A DNA stretch of 64,000 bases from positions 248,001 through 312,000 of the forward strand of contig NZ_LR778175.1 in assembly GCF_902810445.1 (NCBI RefSeq), given 5' to 3'. The notes below the pieces were generated by a model. That model made no database searches. It had not been told where the DNA came from and saw nothing but the letters and a program-made list of their open reading frames with translations. The DNA comes from Candidatus Nitrosacidococcus tergens. Lineage in GTDB: Bacteria; Pseudomonadota; Gammaproteobacteria; Nitrosococcales; Nitrosococcaceae. A program made the position numbers and the translations under genes. Shown here one piece after another: positions 8,908 through 17,527 of this stretch (its first letter is position 1; each line of letters opens with the position of its first letter).

Positions 8908-9855
8908 TTAAAAAGTATTTAGAAAAAATGATTTAACATTATTAAAAGCACCTGAGAGTGCACTTCCTGCCTGAGAAACAAACCCACCATTATCCTGATC
9001 ATCGCTAGGAGGAGTTTGTGTACTTGAAGGTGGTGCCGCAACTAAAGAAGGATTTATGCTCTCATCTCTAAAGCCACGGGCTAGGGATTCGGCATTTTGT
9101 AATGCACTATTTATAGTACTTGCATCAGCATCAGAGGAGACAGTAGTAGCTACACCTTCTAAGTGATTTAGTCCTTGGAATCTAAATTGTATTGCAATAC
9201 TACTGCTTCCATTAGGTATAGGGATAATCGCTTGATAGCTTCCATCTCCACTTGCAGAAGGAGAAATCGTAATTAAATCACCAGCTATATCTGTGCAATT
9301 TACCCCTCCTTGCTGATTAAGACTACTACACACGATATAATTACTGACTCCAGAATTGTTAGGCACTTCTCCTGATGAACTAGGTACGGGTAAACTTACC
9401 ACTGTCCATGCACCTAGAAGTAATTGAACACCTTCTCCATAGGCAAAATTCATCCGCTGTAGTGCTGTAGCTATTCCATCTACAGTAGCAGTAGCCGTTG
9501 ACCCATCAGCATTAAAAGTTAACAACAACTGCTTACCTATAGCATTTGTTTGAGGTGTTGTATAAGTACAACCCAAACAAGAACCTCCTGTAGACTGTTG
9601 TAGATCAATGGTAGTACTACTGTTGTTTTGAGTTGGATTTTGGGTAATATTTCCCGCTCCTGAATACCAAGTGGGATTACCATTGTTATCATAAATAAAT
9701 AATGCTGCAAATACAGTATTATTTTGAACCTCAAGACCATAACCAATGCCAGATTGGCTAGGATTCCACCACCAACCATTTTCTGGCATTGCAGCAAAAA
9801 GTGGTTTTATCATTAATAGGATAGTAAATCCTAAAGTTTTAAATATATTCTTCAC
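8908..9855 (-). CDS. Secreted protein of unknown function (PENGWWWNP type)
   Basis: 315-aa exported protein with a signal peptide of about 21 residues (cleavage near LFA-AMPENG). The mature N-terminus, PENGWWWNPSQSGIGYGLEVQ then NTVFAALFIYDNNGNPTWY, is a motif seen at the start of many uncharacterised secreted beta-rich proteobacterial proteins. Two short cysteine motifs (CLGC near residue 97; C..C near 173-187) may form disulfides. The last 60 residues are Ser/Pro/Gly-rich and low in complexity. A diverged paralogue is at 31258-32193, sharing the NGxx...EVQNNT(V/I)F start and a (Q)RLNFxYG...LLIGTWSV block. Function unknown; beta-sandwich secreted protein is an inference. Confidence 0.8.
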   Translation of the reverse strand: MKNIFKTLGFTILLMIKPLFAAMPENGWWWNPSQSGIGYGLEVQNNTVFAALFIYDNNGNPTWYSGAGNITQNPTQNNSSTTIDLQQSTGGSCLGCTYTTPQTNAIGKQLLLTFNADGSTATATVDGIATALQRMNFAYGEGVQLLLGAWTVVSLPVPSSSGEVPNNSGVSNYIVCSSLNQQGGVNCTDIAGDLITISPSASGDGSYQAIIPIPNGSSSIAIQFRFQGLNHLEGVATTVSSDADASTINSALQNAESLARGFRDESINPSLVAAPPSSTQTPPSDDQDNGGFVSQAGSALSGAFNNVKSFFLNTF

Positions 9856-9950
9856 TATTTTCTCCCTATTTATAAAGATTATTAAATCAATAGCTTAAAT
9901 AGTTTAGTAAATAAAATGTATGTTCGTTTTTTTGTTTATAAATTGTAGAG

Positions 9951-10373
9951 TTATTCTTCCATTGTAGTCAGTGGTATTTTATCTTTCTCTGTAAAAAAGA
10001 TGACTAAAAATTTCACTGGTTTTTCAGTACTAGCATTGGCAGAAACCTCATGAATAGTACCAGCTGGCTCAAAAAAAGCTTCTCCTTGATGATAAGTTTT
10101 TAAGGGTTGGTTCGATATTTTAGATTTATAATCACCCTCTATCACATAAATTAATCCTGAGCCCGCATGATGATGGGGTAGGGTGCTACCCCCTGGGGCA
10201 TAAGTGAGCTCTAACATGGTCGCTTGAGCTTCTTTTCCATTAATTGTACTGCCAGCCAGAGTTGAGGTGAGTAACTTGTTAATAGTCAAAGTTTTTTTAT
10301 TAACTTTAACCTCATCAGCATTGGCCGTTATGATAAAACCAAAGACTGCCAATGTGGTAAATACTTTTTTCAC
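9951..10373 (-). CDS. Periplasmic cupin-domain protein
   Basis: 140-aa small cupin with a clear signal peptide (residues 1-19, cleavage at NA-DE). The single cupin_2 barrel shows motif 1, PHHHAGSGLIYVIEG (about residues 61-75), with the metal-binding histidines and glutamate, and motif 2, GEAFFEPAGTIHEV (about 91-104), with the last histidine. A metal-dependent role is likely, but the substrate cannot be told. The start is GTG, supported by a strong AGGAGAG ribosome site 5 nt upstream. A 7+4+7 palindrome matching the LexA-box spacing lies 26 bp upstream (see 10399-10416). Confidence 0.85.
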   Translation of the reverse strand: MKKVFTTLAVFGFIITANADEVKVNKKTLTINKLLTSTLAGSTINGKEAQATMLELTYAPGGSTLPHHHAGSGLIYVIEGDYKSKISNQPLKTYHQGEAFFEPAGTIHEVSANASTEKPVKFLVIFFTEKDKIPLTTMEE

Positions 10374-10398
10374 TATCTCTCTCCTAAAATAACAACGT

Positions 10399-10416
10399 AC
10401 TGTAACAGTTTACAGT
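10399..10416. promoter_or_regulatory. Palindrome in cupin promoter, LexA-box-like
   Basis: Perfect inverted repeat ACTGTAA-CAGT-TTACAGT. Its core fits CTGT-N8-ACAG, the enterobacterial LexA operator spacing. It lies 26 bp upstream of the cupin GTG and could overlap the promoter. One such match by chance is expected in a window this long, so the assignment is tentative. Confidence 0.4.
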
Positions 10417-10462
10417 GTAAGCTAATATTTAAGAAAGGTTAGATAATCAGCTAGATATATTT

Positions 10463-11338
10463 TTAGGTAAATACGAATCTTGCATCAAAGACAGGACCAT
10501 CAACGCATACTCGTTTCATGGCAGGTCCCTGTTCTGTATGCACTTTCACAGTACAACCAGCACAGCCACCTACCCCGCAAGCCATAAACTCTTCTAAAGA
10601 TACCTGACAAGGGAGATTAAATTCATTAGCAAGCTTTGCAGTGGCTGCTAGCATAGGGTGAGGACCACAAGCATAAAGAGCAACTTCCTGTCTTTGAGGA
10701 GCGGAAAGGGATGTTAGCCAAAATCGAGCTAGATCTGTGACATAACCTTCATAACAACCCGGATATCCCTGAAAACTTGCAAGCCGATTTGGGACTTTCC
10801 AGTTCTCTAGTAAAGGCATAGCCCCAATGACCTCGCTAGGTAAACCAGAAACTATATATTGAGAAGGTTTTTGCTGGAAGGGGAAGGGAATTTCTGATCC
10901 CATGAGTACAAGAGGTTTGTAATAGATATTATGGCGAAGGAGATCAGCTAGGAATATCATAGGAGGTATTCCTACACCTCCACCAAGAAGTAAAGGGCGA
11001 GGATATTTAGAATCAAGCTGAAAAGGCTGCCCGATAGGACCCATAAGACTAATAGTTTCTCCTACTGCCTTTTTAGCTAATAACTGAGTGCCTGTACCTA
11101 CTGCCTTATAGAAAAATTCTAACCAGCCTTGCTTAGGATCAGCACGCATAATTGAAATAGGGCGACGCATAGGTAAACTAGAATCGCATTGAATGTGTGC
11201 AAAACTACCTGGTGTGGCAAGAGCAGCAATTTCTGGTGCAGATACCCAAAGTACATATTGATCGCTCTTATAAGTATCATGAGCTAGGATCTTAGCTTCT
11301 TCTACTAAGATAGTATTCCGATGGGATTTTAGACTCAT
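10463..11338 (-). CDS. pyrK: Dihydroorotate dehydrogenase electron transfer subunit
   Basis: 291-aa iron-sulfur flavoprotein that passes electrons between class 1B dihydroorotate dehydrogenase (PyrD) and NAD. Domains in order: an FAD-binding beta-barrel with MRRPISI (about residue 57), a nucleotide-binding domain with LLLGGGVGIPPM (about 115), CGPHPML, and a C-terminal [2Fe-2S] site made by CGVGGCAGC plus a later cysteine in RVCVDGPVF. The length is slightly above the usual 250-280. It overlaps the end of the dihydroorotase homologue by 4 bp and belongs to the pyrB-pyrC'-pyrK operon. No pyrD is in the window. Many gammaproteobacteria use quinone-linked class 2 PyrD, so PyrK implies a different class here. 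Confidence 0.92.
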   Translation of the reverse strand: MSLKSHRNTILVEEAKILAHDTYKSDQYVLWVSAPEIAALATPGSFAHIQCDSSLPMRRPISIMRADPKQGWLEFFYKAVGTGTQLLAKKAVGETISLMGPIGQPFQLDSKYPRPLLLGGGVGIPPMIFLADLLRHNIYYKPLVLMGSEIPFPFQQKPSQYIVSGLPSEVIGAMPLLENWKVPNRLASFQGYPGCYEGYVTDLARFWLTSLSAPQRQEVALYACGPHPMLAATAKLANEFNLPCQVSLEEFMACGVGGCAGCTVKVHTEQGPAMKRVCVDGPVFDARFVFT

Positions 11339-12597
11339 GGTCGTGTTGCCTTATAAATTACCTTACCTGCTACTAGGGTATGAGTGACGATTCCTTGAAA
11401 TTTCCATCCACTAAATGGTGTATTTTTCCCATAACTCACCATTTCTGCTGGATTAAGCACCCATTGATAATCTGGATCAAAGATGCATATATTAGCCGGT
11501 TGACCACAAGCTAAATGACCAGTATCAATACCAAGAATTTGTGCTGGGCGATAGGTTAAGTAGGCAATTACTTCATTTAATGTGAGAATATCTTCCTGCA
11601 CTAGCCTAAGACACAGAGGAAGTAGGGTTTCCAATCCAGAGATACCTGGTTTAGTCCTAGCAAATGGACCAAGCTTTGCATCTATGCTGCAAGGTTGATG
11701 ATCAGAACAAATCCCACTAAGTATACCCTCCTGTAATCCTTGCTGTAACCCATCCCGATCTAGCGGAGATCGTAAAGGTGGTATAGTATGGCATTGACTA
11801 TCAAATTCACCTATATCGTGCTCTGTTAAATGAAGATGATAGGCTGTTACATCTGCTGTTACTGGCAATCCTTTTATTTGAGCTTGCTTAATCATCTGCA
11901 CAGATTTTTTAGTAGAGAGATTACAAAAATGAGCTTGAACGCCAGTTTGTTCAATAAGTTGTAGGTCTCTAGCTAAAGTAATAGTTTCGGCAGTTTCTGG
12001 AATTCCTTTAAGACCTAACCTTGCACTTACCACTCCTTCATGACAATAACCATCAATACCTAACCAAGCATCTCTAGGGTATAAAAACACTTTTAATCCT
12101 AGAGTAGCTGCGTAGGATAATGCATTATTCAATAGCTGGGTATTTTCAATAGGTACTAGTCCATTAGTAACACCACCATAACCTAACTTACTAAGTTCAG
12201 CCATTTCTGTTAGTTGTAATCCTTTAAACCTTTGGGTAAGAATTCCAAGAGGAATAATTTGAATTGGGCTAAATTCATGTAAAACTTGGGAAGATAAAGG
12301 GGTATCGCTTTGTTTAATATCAGGGGTACAGCATATTGTCGTTATTCCCCCTCTAGCTGCTGCTAATATCTCTGTTTGAATCACTTGTATCGGATATGAT
12401 TCCCACAGTTTTGCTCTAAGATCAACAAAACTAGGACATACAACTCTATCTTCGGCATTAATTGTTTGTTCTATAGGAAAGTATTCAGGTGCAATGCCAA
12501 TTGCCGCTATCTTGCCGTCAGTAATGTAAATATCTTGGAGTGCATCTATCTGATTAAAAGGATCAATTAGTCGCCCCCCTATAATTGCAATACCCAT
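11335..12597 (-). CDS. Inactive dihydroorotase homologue (PyrC'/PyrX type)
   Basis: 420-aa member of the dihydroorotase/amidohydrolase family, placed directly after pyrB. The hallmark HxH metal motif of active enzymes (PGFVDxHxH) is replaced by PSFVDLRAKLWE near residue 57. The later histidine/aspartate motif reads SDHQPCS instead of TDHAPH. The rest of the fold is conserved, including YCHEGVVSARLGLKGIPETAE and GISGLETLLPL. In Pseudomonas and relatives, an inactive PyrC' encoded next to pyrB is a structural partner needed for aspartate carbamoyltransferase assembly. The same role is inferred here. An active dihydroorotase should be encoded elsewhere. It starts 23 bp after pyrB and overlaps pyrK by 4 bp. 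Confidence 0.9.
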   Translation of the reverse strand: MGIAIIGGRLIDPFNQIDALQDIYITDGKIAAIGIAPEYFPIEQTINAEDRVVCPSFVDLRAKLWESYPIQVIQTEILAAARGGITTICCTPDIKQSDTPLSSQVLHEFSPIQIIPLGILTQRFKGLQLTEMAELSKLGYGGVTNGLVPIENTQLLNNALSYAATLGLKVFLYPRDAWLGIDGYCHEGVVSARLGLKGIPETAETITLARDLQLIEQTGVQAHFCNLSTKKSVQMIKQAQIKGLPVTADVTAYHLHLTEHDIGEFDSQCHTIPPLRSPLDRDGLQQGLQEGILSGICSDHQPCSIDAKLGPFARTKPGISGLETLLPLCLRLVQEDILTLNEVIAYLTYRPAQILGIDTGHLACGQPANICIFDPDYQWVLNPAEMVSYGKNTPFSGWKFQGIVTHTLVAGKVIYKATRP

Positions 12598-12620
12598 TTA
12601 TTTATTTATATTTTATGGTG

Positions 12621-13562
12621 TTAGCCTTGTGTCATCGCAATAATTGCCATTCGTATAGGGATACCATGGCTTACTTGTTCTAGTATTACTGATCTAGGTC
12701 CATCTGCAATCGTAGATTCGATTTCCACACCACGATTAATAGGACCTGGATGCATTACAATTACATCTGGTTTTGCAACAGCAAGTTTTTCCTCTGTTAA
12801 TCCATAGAGTCGGAAATATTCTTGCAAGCTTGGCAGTAATGCACTTTGCATTCGCTCTTGTTGAAGACGTAGCATGATAACTACATCTACATCTCTTAAG
12901 CCTGATTCCATATCATAAAAGATATTAATTCCCAAAGCATCCATACTCTGAGGTAAAAGAGTACGTGGCCCAATTACTCTAATTTCTCGGACTCCTAAAA
13001 TTTTAAGTGCTTGAATTTCTGAACGTGCTACCCGAGAGTGGAGAATATCTCCAACAATAGCGACTATAAGATCGGAAAAATCAGTTTTATAACGACGAAT
13101 AGTAAACATATCTAACATCGCTTGAGAGGGATGGGCATGACATCCATCTCCAGCATTAATAACATTTACATGTCGGGGTGCATGATAAGCAAGAAAGTAA
13201 GCAGCTCCACTATCCGGGTGCCGTACAATAAACATATTGCAACGCATCGCATTGAGGCTAGATAGGGTATCTAATAAGCTTTCTCCTTTCTGAGTAGATG
13301 AAGTGCGGATATTAAAGTTAATAACGTCTGCAGATAAACATTTGGCTGCTAGCTCAAATGTACTCAAAGTACGTGTACTATTTTCAAAAAACAGATTAAT
13401 TATTGTTTTACCCTCGAGTAGGGGGGTTTTACTGTTGTTTTGTAACGTGCTTGTAAAATGGTCAGCAGTATCAAGGATTTGCAATATAATATCTTTATTT
13501 AACCCTTGAATAGTTAAAAAATGGCGTAATTTTCCTCCACTATTTATCTGAATACTATTCAT
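12621..13562 (-). CDS. pyrB: Aspartate carbamoyltransferase catalytic subunit
   Basis: 313-aa enzyme making carbamoyl-aspartate in pyrimidine synthesis. It shows the carbamoyl-phosphate motif FFENSTRTLSTFE (about residues 55-67), SADVINF, the HPSQAMLDMFTI segment (about 143-154) with the catalytic histidine region, and HPGPINRGVEI near residue 272. Length is normal for the catalytic chain. No pyrI regulatory gene follows; instead an inactive dihydroorotase homologue comes 23 bp later, as in the Pseudomonas class A aspartate carbamoyltransferase. The upstream pyrR found in Pseudomonas between ruvX and pyrB is absent, with only 67 bp separating ruvX and pyrB. Confidence 0.96.
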   Translation of the reverse strand: MNSIQINSGGKLRHFLTIQGLNKDIILQILDTADHFTSTLQNNSKTPLLEGKTIINLFFENSTRTLSTFELAAKCLSADVINFNIRTSSTQKGESLLDTLSSLNAMRCNMFIVRHPDSGAAYFLAYHAPRHVNVINAGDGCHAHPSQAMLDMFTIRRYKTDFSDLIVAIVGDILHSRVARSEIQALKILGVREIRVIGPRTLLPQSMDALGINIFYDMESGLRDVDVVIMLRLQQERMQSALLPSLQEYFRLYGLTEEKLAVAKPDVIVMHPGPINRGVEIESTIADGPRSVILEQVSHGIPIRMAIIAMTQG

Positions 13563-13629
13563 GGGATTTGCAAAATAGCCGTCAATTATTTCATATTTAG
13601 ATCTAAAGGAATTAAAGCAGTATAAAAAC

Positions 13630-14070
13630 TTACTGTTCTCTTAGCCAAGTTTGTAAAATGCATTGGGCAGCCAGCTGATCAATGCAGCGATGGCCTCTAG
13701 GGCTAGATTTATAATTTACTTGCTCCCAAGCCTCAGCCGTTGATAAACGCTCATCAATCCACTCTACTGTTAATCCATAACGGCCTTGAAGGCGATGTCC
13801 AAAACGAGAAGCTGCATGAGTAAGTGGTTGTTCAGATTGGTCCATATTGAGGGGTAGGCCTACTACAAGCAAATCCGGGTGCCACTGTTCTATAAGTTGA
13901 GTGACTTGATCCCAATTAGGGGTTCCATTACGAGCTCTCAAGGTGGTAAGTGGATTTGCAGTATAAGTAATCTCCTGTCCTACAGCTACTCCGATATAAC
14001 TTAAACCAAAGTCAAAGCCAAGTACTACCCTAGGTCGAGTAGAGAATTTTGTAGCTTTAATATGATTCAT
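13630..14070 (-). CDS. ruvX: YqgF/RuvX family pre-16S rRNA nuclease
   Basis: 146-aa RNase-H-fold protein of the YqgF family, proposed to process the 5' end of 16S rRNA and once annotated as a Holliday junction resolvase. Seen are GFDFGLSYIGVAVGQ (first catalytic Asp, about residue 20), DLLVVGLPLNMD (about 70-81) and WIDERLSTAEA (about 102) with the acidic residues of the active site. Size is typical. The ATG overlaps the end of yqgE by 4 bp, implying translational coupling. The yqgE-ruvX-pyrB order is conserved in gammaproteobacteria. Confidence 0.94.
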   Translation of the reverse strand: MNHIKATKFSTRPRVVLGFDFGLSYIGVAVGQEITYTANPLTTLRARNGTPNWDQVTQLIEQWHPDLLVVGLPLNMDQSEQPLTHAASRFGHRLQGRYGLTVEWIDERLSTAEAWEQVNYKSSPRGHRCIDQLAAQCILQTWLREQ

Positions 14071-14633
14071 GCGTGTCCAATTTCTCCAGAGAGATTAGAA
14101 AAATTAACACCTATCAGTGCAGCAGCAGCTTCCCACCGCTGCTCATAGGAGATATCAAAAATAATTTGATTATCAGCCGGTACACTAAGCCAAGCATTTT
14201 CTGCTAATTCTTGTTCCAATTGATGAGAATCCCAACCTGCATATCCTAGTGCAATCAGTGCCTGAGATGGTCCCTTTCCTTGGGCAATTGCATCAACAAT
14301 ATCATAAGAAGTAGTCAATCCTAGAGTATCACTGATTTTTAGTGTAGTTTCCCATTCACCTATGGGATGATGCATAACAAACCCTTGGTTTTGCCCCATA
14401 GGTCCACCTAAGCATATAGGTGCTGTACCCTGTACTTCCTCGTGTTGTTCTTTTACTTTTATTTGTTGTAGTAATTTATTTAGATCGATATTTAGGGGGC
14501 GATTAATTACAATGCCCATCGCACCATTTTCGTTATGCTCACAAATTAGTGCAACCGTTCGAGAAAAATTAATATCCATTAGAGTAGGCATAGCAATTAG
14601 GAAATGGTTACAAAGGTAACCTTCTATTTTCAT
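14067..14633 (-). CDS. yqgE: YqgE/AlgH family protein
   Basis: 188-aa cytoplasmic protein of the UPF0301 family. It shows the family patterns FLIAMPTLMDINFSRTV, GAMGIVINRPLN, GGPMGQNQGFVMH and LIALGYAGWDSHQLE. It is called AlgH in Pseudomonas, where it was linked to alginate regulation, but the molecular role is not established. It starts with a 4-bp overlap to ruvX downstream and lies 21 bp after the TonB-like gene. An AGGTAGGTTATT precedes the ATG. Confidence 0.94.
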   Translation of the reverse strand: MKIEGYLCNHFLIAMPTLMDINFSRTVALICEHNENGAMGIVINRPLNIDLNKLLQQIKVKEQHEEVQGTAPICLGGPMGQNQGFVMHHPIGEWETTLKISDTLGLTTSYDIVDAIAQGKGPSQALIALGYAGWDSHQLEQELAENAWLSVPADNQIIFDISYEQRWEAAAALIGVNFSNLSGEIGHA

Positions 14634-14654
14634 AATAACCTACCTATTTTAGGT

Positions 14655-15542
14655 TCAGTTGGAGCTAAAATATTTGGCACTTGCAAATGTCCATGTCCGA
14701 GTAATTGTAAGTATATCATAGCCTTCCAATAGAGATTTAGGTACTTTAGCAAAGGGAGCGGCTAAATGGACTATCTGAACTGCTGCTTTATCTAATACTT
14801 TATGTCCAGAGGATTTTCGTATGGTAATATTAGCTACTGTACCATTAGGATTAAGATCTACAGAAAGGACAAGTTGACCTGATAAATTTTGTCGTTTCGC
14901 TTCTTCTGGATAGCTTAGCCTACCCACTCGCTCTACTTTTTTTCGCCAAGAATCTAAATAAGAAGTCGCAGCATATAGTTTTGTACTTGAACTAATATAC
15001 CGTCTGCGGAGTCCATCTGTATGTCTTTCATCAATAATGTGTTGATCTAAATGGGCAACTAAATTTTCAGAAGAGGGGACAGTACCTCTTATCAGTTTCG
15101 ATTTAATTTCTATTTTGGAATCTATTTCTTCTTGAGAAGTACTAGATTTTATTGCTGAGTCTGAGGAATGAGATATGTTTTTTTGAGAATGAGTATCAGG
15201 TGTAGAGGATTTAGGCAATATTTTTTTAGGTGAAGAGAGCGTATTTTTTTTAGACAGAGGCTTTGTAAGGGGTGTATTAGGAGTCTTTTTTTTATAAGCG
15301 GGTACGGGTTGTACCTTTTGTTTCTTAGGTGCTATTTTCGGTGTAGAAGAAGGGGATTGCTCTTTTTTGATCGGAGTAATCAAAGTTAAGTTTATCATCG
15401 GAGATGGGTTTTTTTTAAGCTCAATAGGATATTCGCTATTTTGTTTTAGATTCAAAACAATAGCTACATGTATTAATAGAGAAATAACTACGCCTACTCT
15501 AAGAGGGTATCTATAAAGTAACGCTATTAGCTCCATAAACAT
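14655..15542 (-). CDS. tonB: TonB-family energy transducer
   Basis: 295-aa inner-membrane protein with one N-terminal transmembrane helix (about residues 14-31). A long Pro/Lys/Ser-rich periplasmic linker (about 45-140) follows, then a C-terminal TonB domain (about 205-290) with RLSYPEEAKRQNLSGQLVLSVDLNPNG. It couples the proton-motive force through ExbB/ExbD to outer-membrane receptors; exbBD are not in the window. The linker is rich in KKxxPSSP-type runs rather than the EP/KP repeats of enteric TonB. The tonB-yqgE-ruvX-pyrB order matches Pseudomonas. It is transcribed divergently from tamA across a 128-bp AT-rich gap. The ATG at residue 3 is an alternative start. Confidence 0.88.
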   Translation of the reverse strand: MFMELIALLYRYPLRVGVVISLLIHVAIVLNLKQNSEYPIELKKNPSPMINLTLITPIKKEQSPSSTPKIAPKKQKVQPVPAYKKKTPNTPLTKPLSKKNTLSSPKKILPKSSTPDTHSQKNISHSSDSAIKSSTSQEEIDSKIEIKSKLIRGTVPSSENLVAHLDQHIIDERHTDGLRRRYISSSTKLYAATSYLDSWRKKVERVGRLSYPEEAKRQNLSGQLVLSVDLNPNGTVANITIRKSSGHKVLDKAAVQIVHLAAPFAKVPKSLLEGYDILTITRTWTFASAKYFSSN

Positions 15543-15638
15543 ATCAATAAATTTTTTATTTAAAGATTAATCTATTTTTTTTTAATAAAATGTTGATATA
15601 AAATACTTTATTAAAAAAACTAAAGATAAATGAAAAAC

Positions 15639-15662
15639 AAAAATCTCCTAGTAAAGATTTTT
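15639..15662. repeat. Short AT-rich hairpin before tamA
   Basis: 8-bp inverted repeat (15639-15646 and 15655-15662) with an 8-nt loop ending 8 bp before the tamA ATG, which lacks an obvious ribosome site. It may be a leader structure or chance in AT-rich DNA. Confidence 0.3.
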
Positions 15663-15670
15663 ATATAATT

Positions 15671-17527
15671 ATGCACTTTAGATACACTGCCTTAGTAATA
15701 TTATTACTTCTTTTTTTTATTGCTAAGTCTGCTTGGTCTGCTACTACTATTAATGTAAATGTAGAGGGGATAGACGGAGAAGCATTAAAAAATGTAATGG
15801 CATATCTTACTATCGCCCATCAAAAAGAAAATGCCGATCTATCAAAAAGGCAAGTTCATTACCTTCATCACAAAGCACCTAATGAAATCAAATCTGCACT
15901 TGAAGTCTACGGTTACTATAAAACTAAAATCGATGCTGATTTAAAGGAGCATAATAATGTATGGGAGGCTCGCTATCTTATAAACCCAGGCCCTAGAATA
16001 AAAGTAGGAGCAATAGATTTAGAAATTTTAGGTGATGGAGCTAAGGACATTTTATTTCAGAGTTTAAAAAAAGACTTCCCTATTAAGGAAAACAGCCTAC
16101 TCAGCCAAGCAGATTATGAAAAAGGAAAAGATGAGCTACAAAAATTAGCCCATGAGCATGGTTATTTTGATGCAAAATTTACCCAACAAAGATTGCAAAT
16201 TAATTTAAAAACCTATCTTGCAACCCCCGTTTTGCACTTTGATACAGGATCTCGTTATCTCTTCGGGCAAGTACAATTTGTTAATGACCGCACAATACAG
16301 CAATGTGTTGATGGAGTTGAAGCACAAGAAATTCCCAGAAAGAAAGGAATAATAGAGCCAGGATTATTAGTACGCTATATTCGTTTTAAAGAAGGGGATC
16401 CTTACAAAAATGCAAGTTTAGCTGATCTCCAAAGTGCACTGATTGATAGTAATTACTACTCTGAGGTGGAAGTAGAGCCCTGTCCAGAGAGAGCAGTAAA
16501 TTTAGAAGTTCCTATTTTTGTTTATTTAACTGCAAATACCCATCATCATTACTCAGCAGGAGCAGGCTTTGGTACAAATACCGGCCCTCGATTCAATGTA
16601 GGCTGGGAAAATCGCTATGTTAATGAGCATGGTCATAAATTTAGCTTTGGGATACGAGCCTCAACAATTAACCAAGTATTTAATCTAGGTTATGCCATTC
16701 CAGTTGGTGATCCTCGTACGGATCAAGTTAGAGTTGATTCTAGCTACGGAAGGCGGATGACGGTAACTAGCGATAATGAAATTGGGCAAATTGGTATTCG
16801 ACATATTGTTGCATTATCAAATGGCTGGCAGCGTACCGCATTTTTAGATTTTCGCAGGGAACGGTATCATATCTCAGGGGTTGCTGGTGGATTGGCTGGA
16901 TTTTTAAATATAGGAAAAAGATATGACGGTGGAGATTCTGGTCTTTCCTATTTACTTACCCCTGGTGTGAGCTGGTTCCATACAGAAGCGGATAATCTTG
17001 TTTATCCCCGTAAGGGTTATCGGTTTAACGTGGAAGTAAATGGAGCTTCTCGTTATGCAGGTTCTACCAGCAGTTTTGTCCAAGCAACTGTAGAAGGTAA
17101 ATTTATTCGTAGTGTTGGAGAACGAAGTCGTTTTTTATTTCGGGGCAATGCAGGGGTAACATGGACACCTAATTTCTCTAAACTTCCTCCCTCAATAAGA
17201 TATTTTACTGGTGGAGATAATACAATACGAGGCTATAATTTTGAGGCTCTAGGTCCTAAAAATGAAAATGGTCAAGTCATTGGTGGAAAAAACCTACTTG
17301 TAGGTAGTATTGAGTACGATTATCGATTTTTAGATAAATGGCTGATTGCAGGTTTTTATGATGCGGGAAATTCATTTACAGGAGTTAATTTAGATATACA
17401 GCAAGGTGCTGGCGTTGGGGTACGCTGGCTTTCTCCTATTGGTCCTGTTCATTTAGATTTGGCTTATGCAGTTACAAGGCCCGGAGATCATATTCGCCTT
17501 CATTTCTATCTAGGCCCTGATTTGTGA
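15671..17527 (+). CDS. tamA: Translocation and assembly module outer-membrane subunit TamA
   Basis: 618-aa Omp85-family outer-membrane protein. A signal peptide (about residues 1-23) is followed by three POTRA domains (about 25-275), including NPGPRIKVGAIDLEI and a KGKDELQKLAHEHGYFDAKF block. A C-terminal barrel follows, with the Omp85 hallmarks FTGGDNTIRGYNFEALGP (about residue 512) and a final strand HLHFYLGPDL. With TamB it assists outer-membrane assembly and autotransporter insertion. It is slightly longer than E. coli TamA (577 aa). The last bases overlap the tamB GTG by 4 bp. No clear Shine-Dalgarno precedes the ATG. Confidence 0.94.
   Translation: MHFRYTALVILLLLFFIAKSAWSATTINVNVEGIDGEALKNVMAYLTIAHQKENADLSKRQVHYLHHKAPNEIKSALEVYGYYKTKIDADLKEHNNVWEARYLINPGPRIKVGAIDLEILGDGAKDILFQSLKKDFPIKENSLLSQADYEKGKDELQKLAHEHGYFDAKFTQQRLQINLKTYLATPVLHFDTGSRYLFGQVQFVNDRTIQQCVDGVEAQEIPRKKGIIEPGLLVRYIRFKEGDPYKNASLADLQSALIDSNYYSEVEVEPCPERAVNLEVPIFVYLTANTHHHYSAGAGFGTNTGPRFNVGWENRYVNEHGHKFSFGIRASTINQVFNLGYAIPVGDPRTDQVRVDSSYGRRMTVTSDNEIGQIGIRHIVALSNGWQRTAFLDFRRERYHISGVAGGLAGFLNIGKRYDGGDSGLSYLLTPGVSWFHTEADNLVYPRKGYRFNVEVNGASRYAGSTSSFVQATVEGKFIRSVGERSRFLFRGNAGVTWTPNFSKLPPSIRYFTGGDNTIRGYNFEALGPKNENGQVIGGKNLLVGSIEYDYRFLDKWLIAGFYDAGNSFTGVNLDIQQGAGVGVRWLSPIGPVHLDLAYAVTRPGDHIRLHFYLGPDL

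Noticed and set aside
9537..9797. 86-aa minus-strand frame
   Set aside because: Shifted shadow of the secreted protein gene at 8908-9855; its composition is a frame-shifted copy.
13303..13509. 68-aa plus-strand frame opposite pyrB
   Set aside because: Antisense to a well-supported pyrB; no supporting signals.
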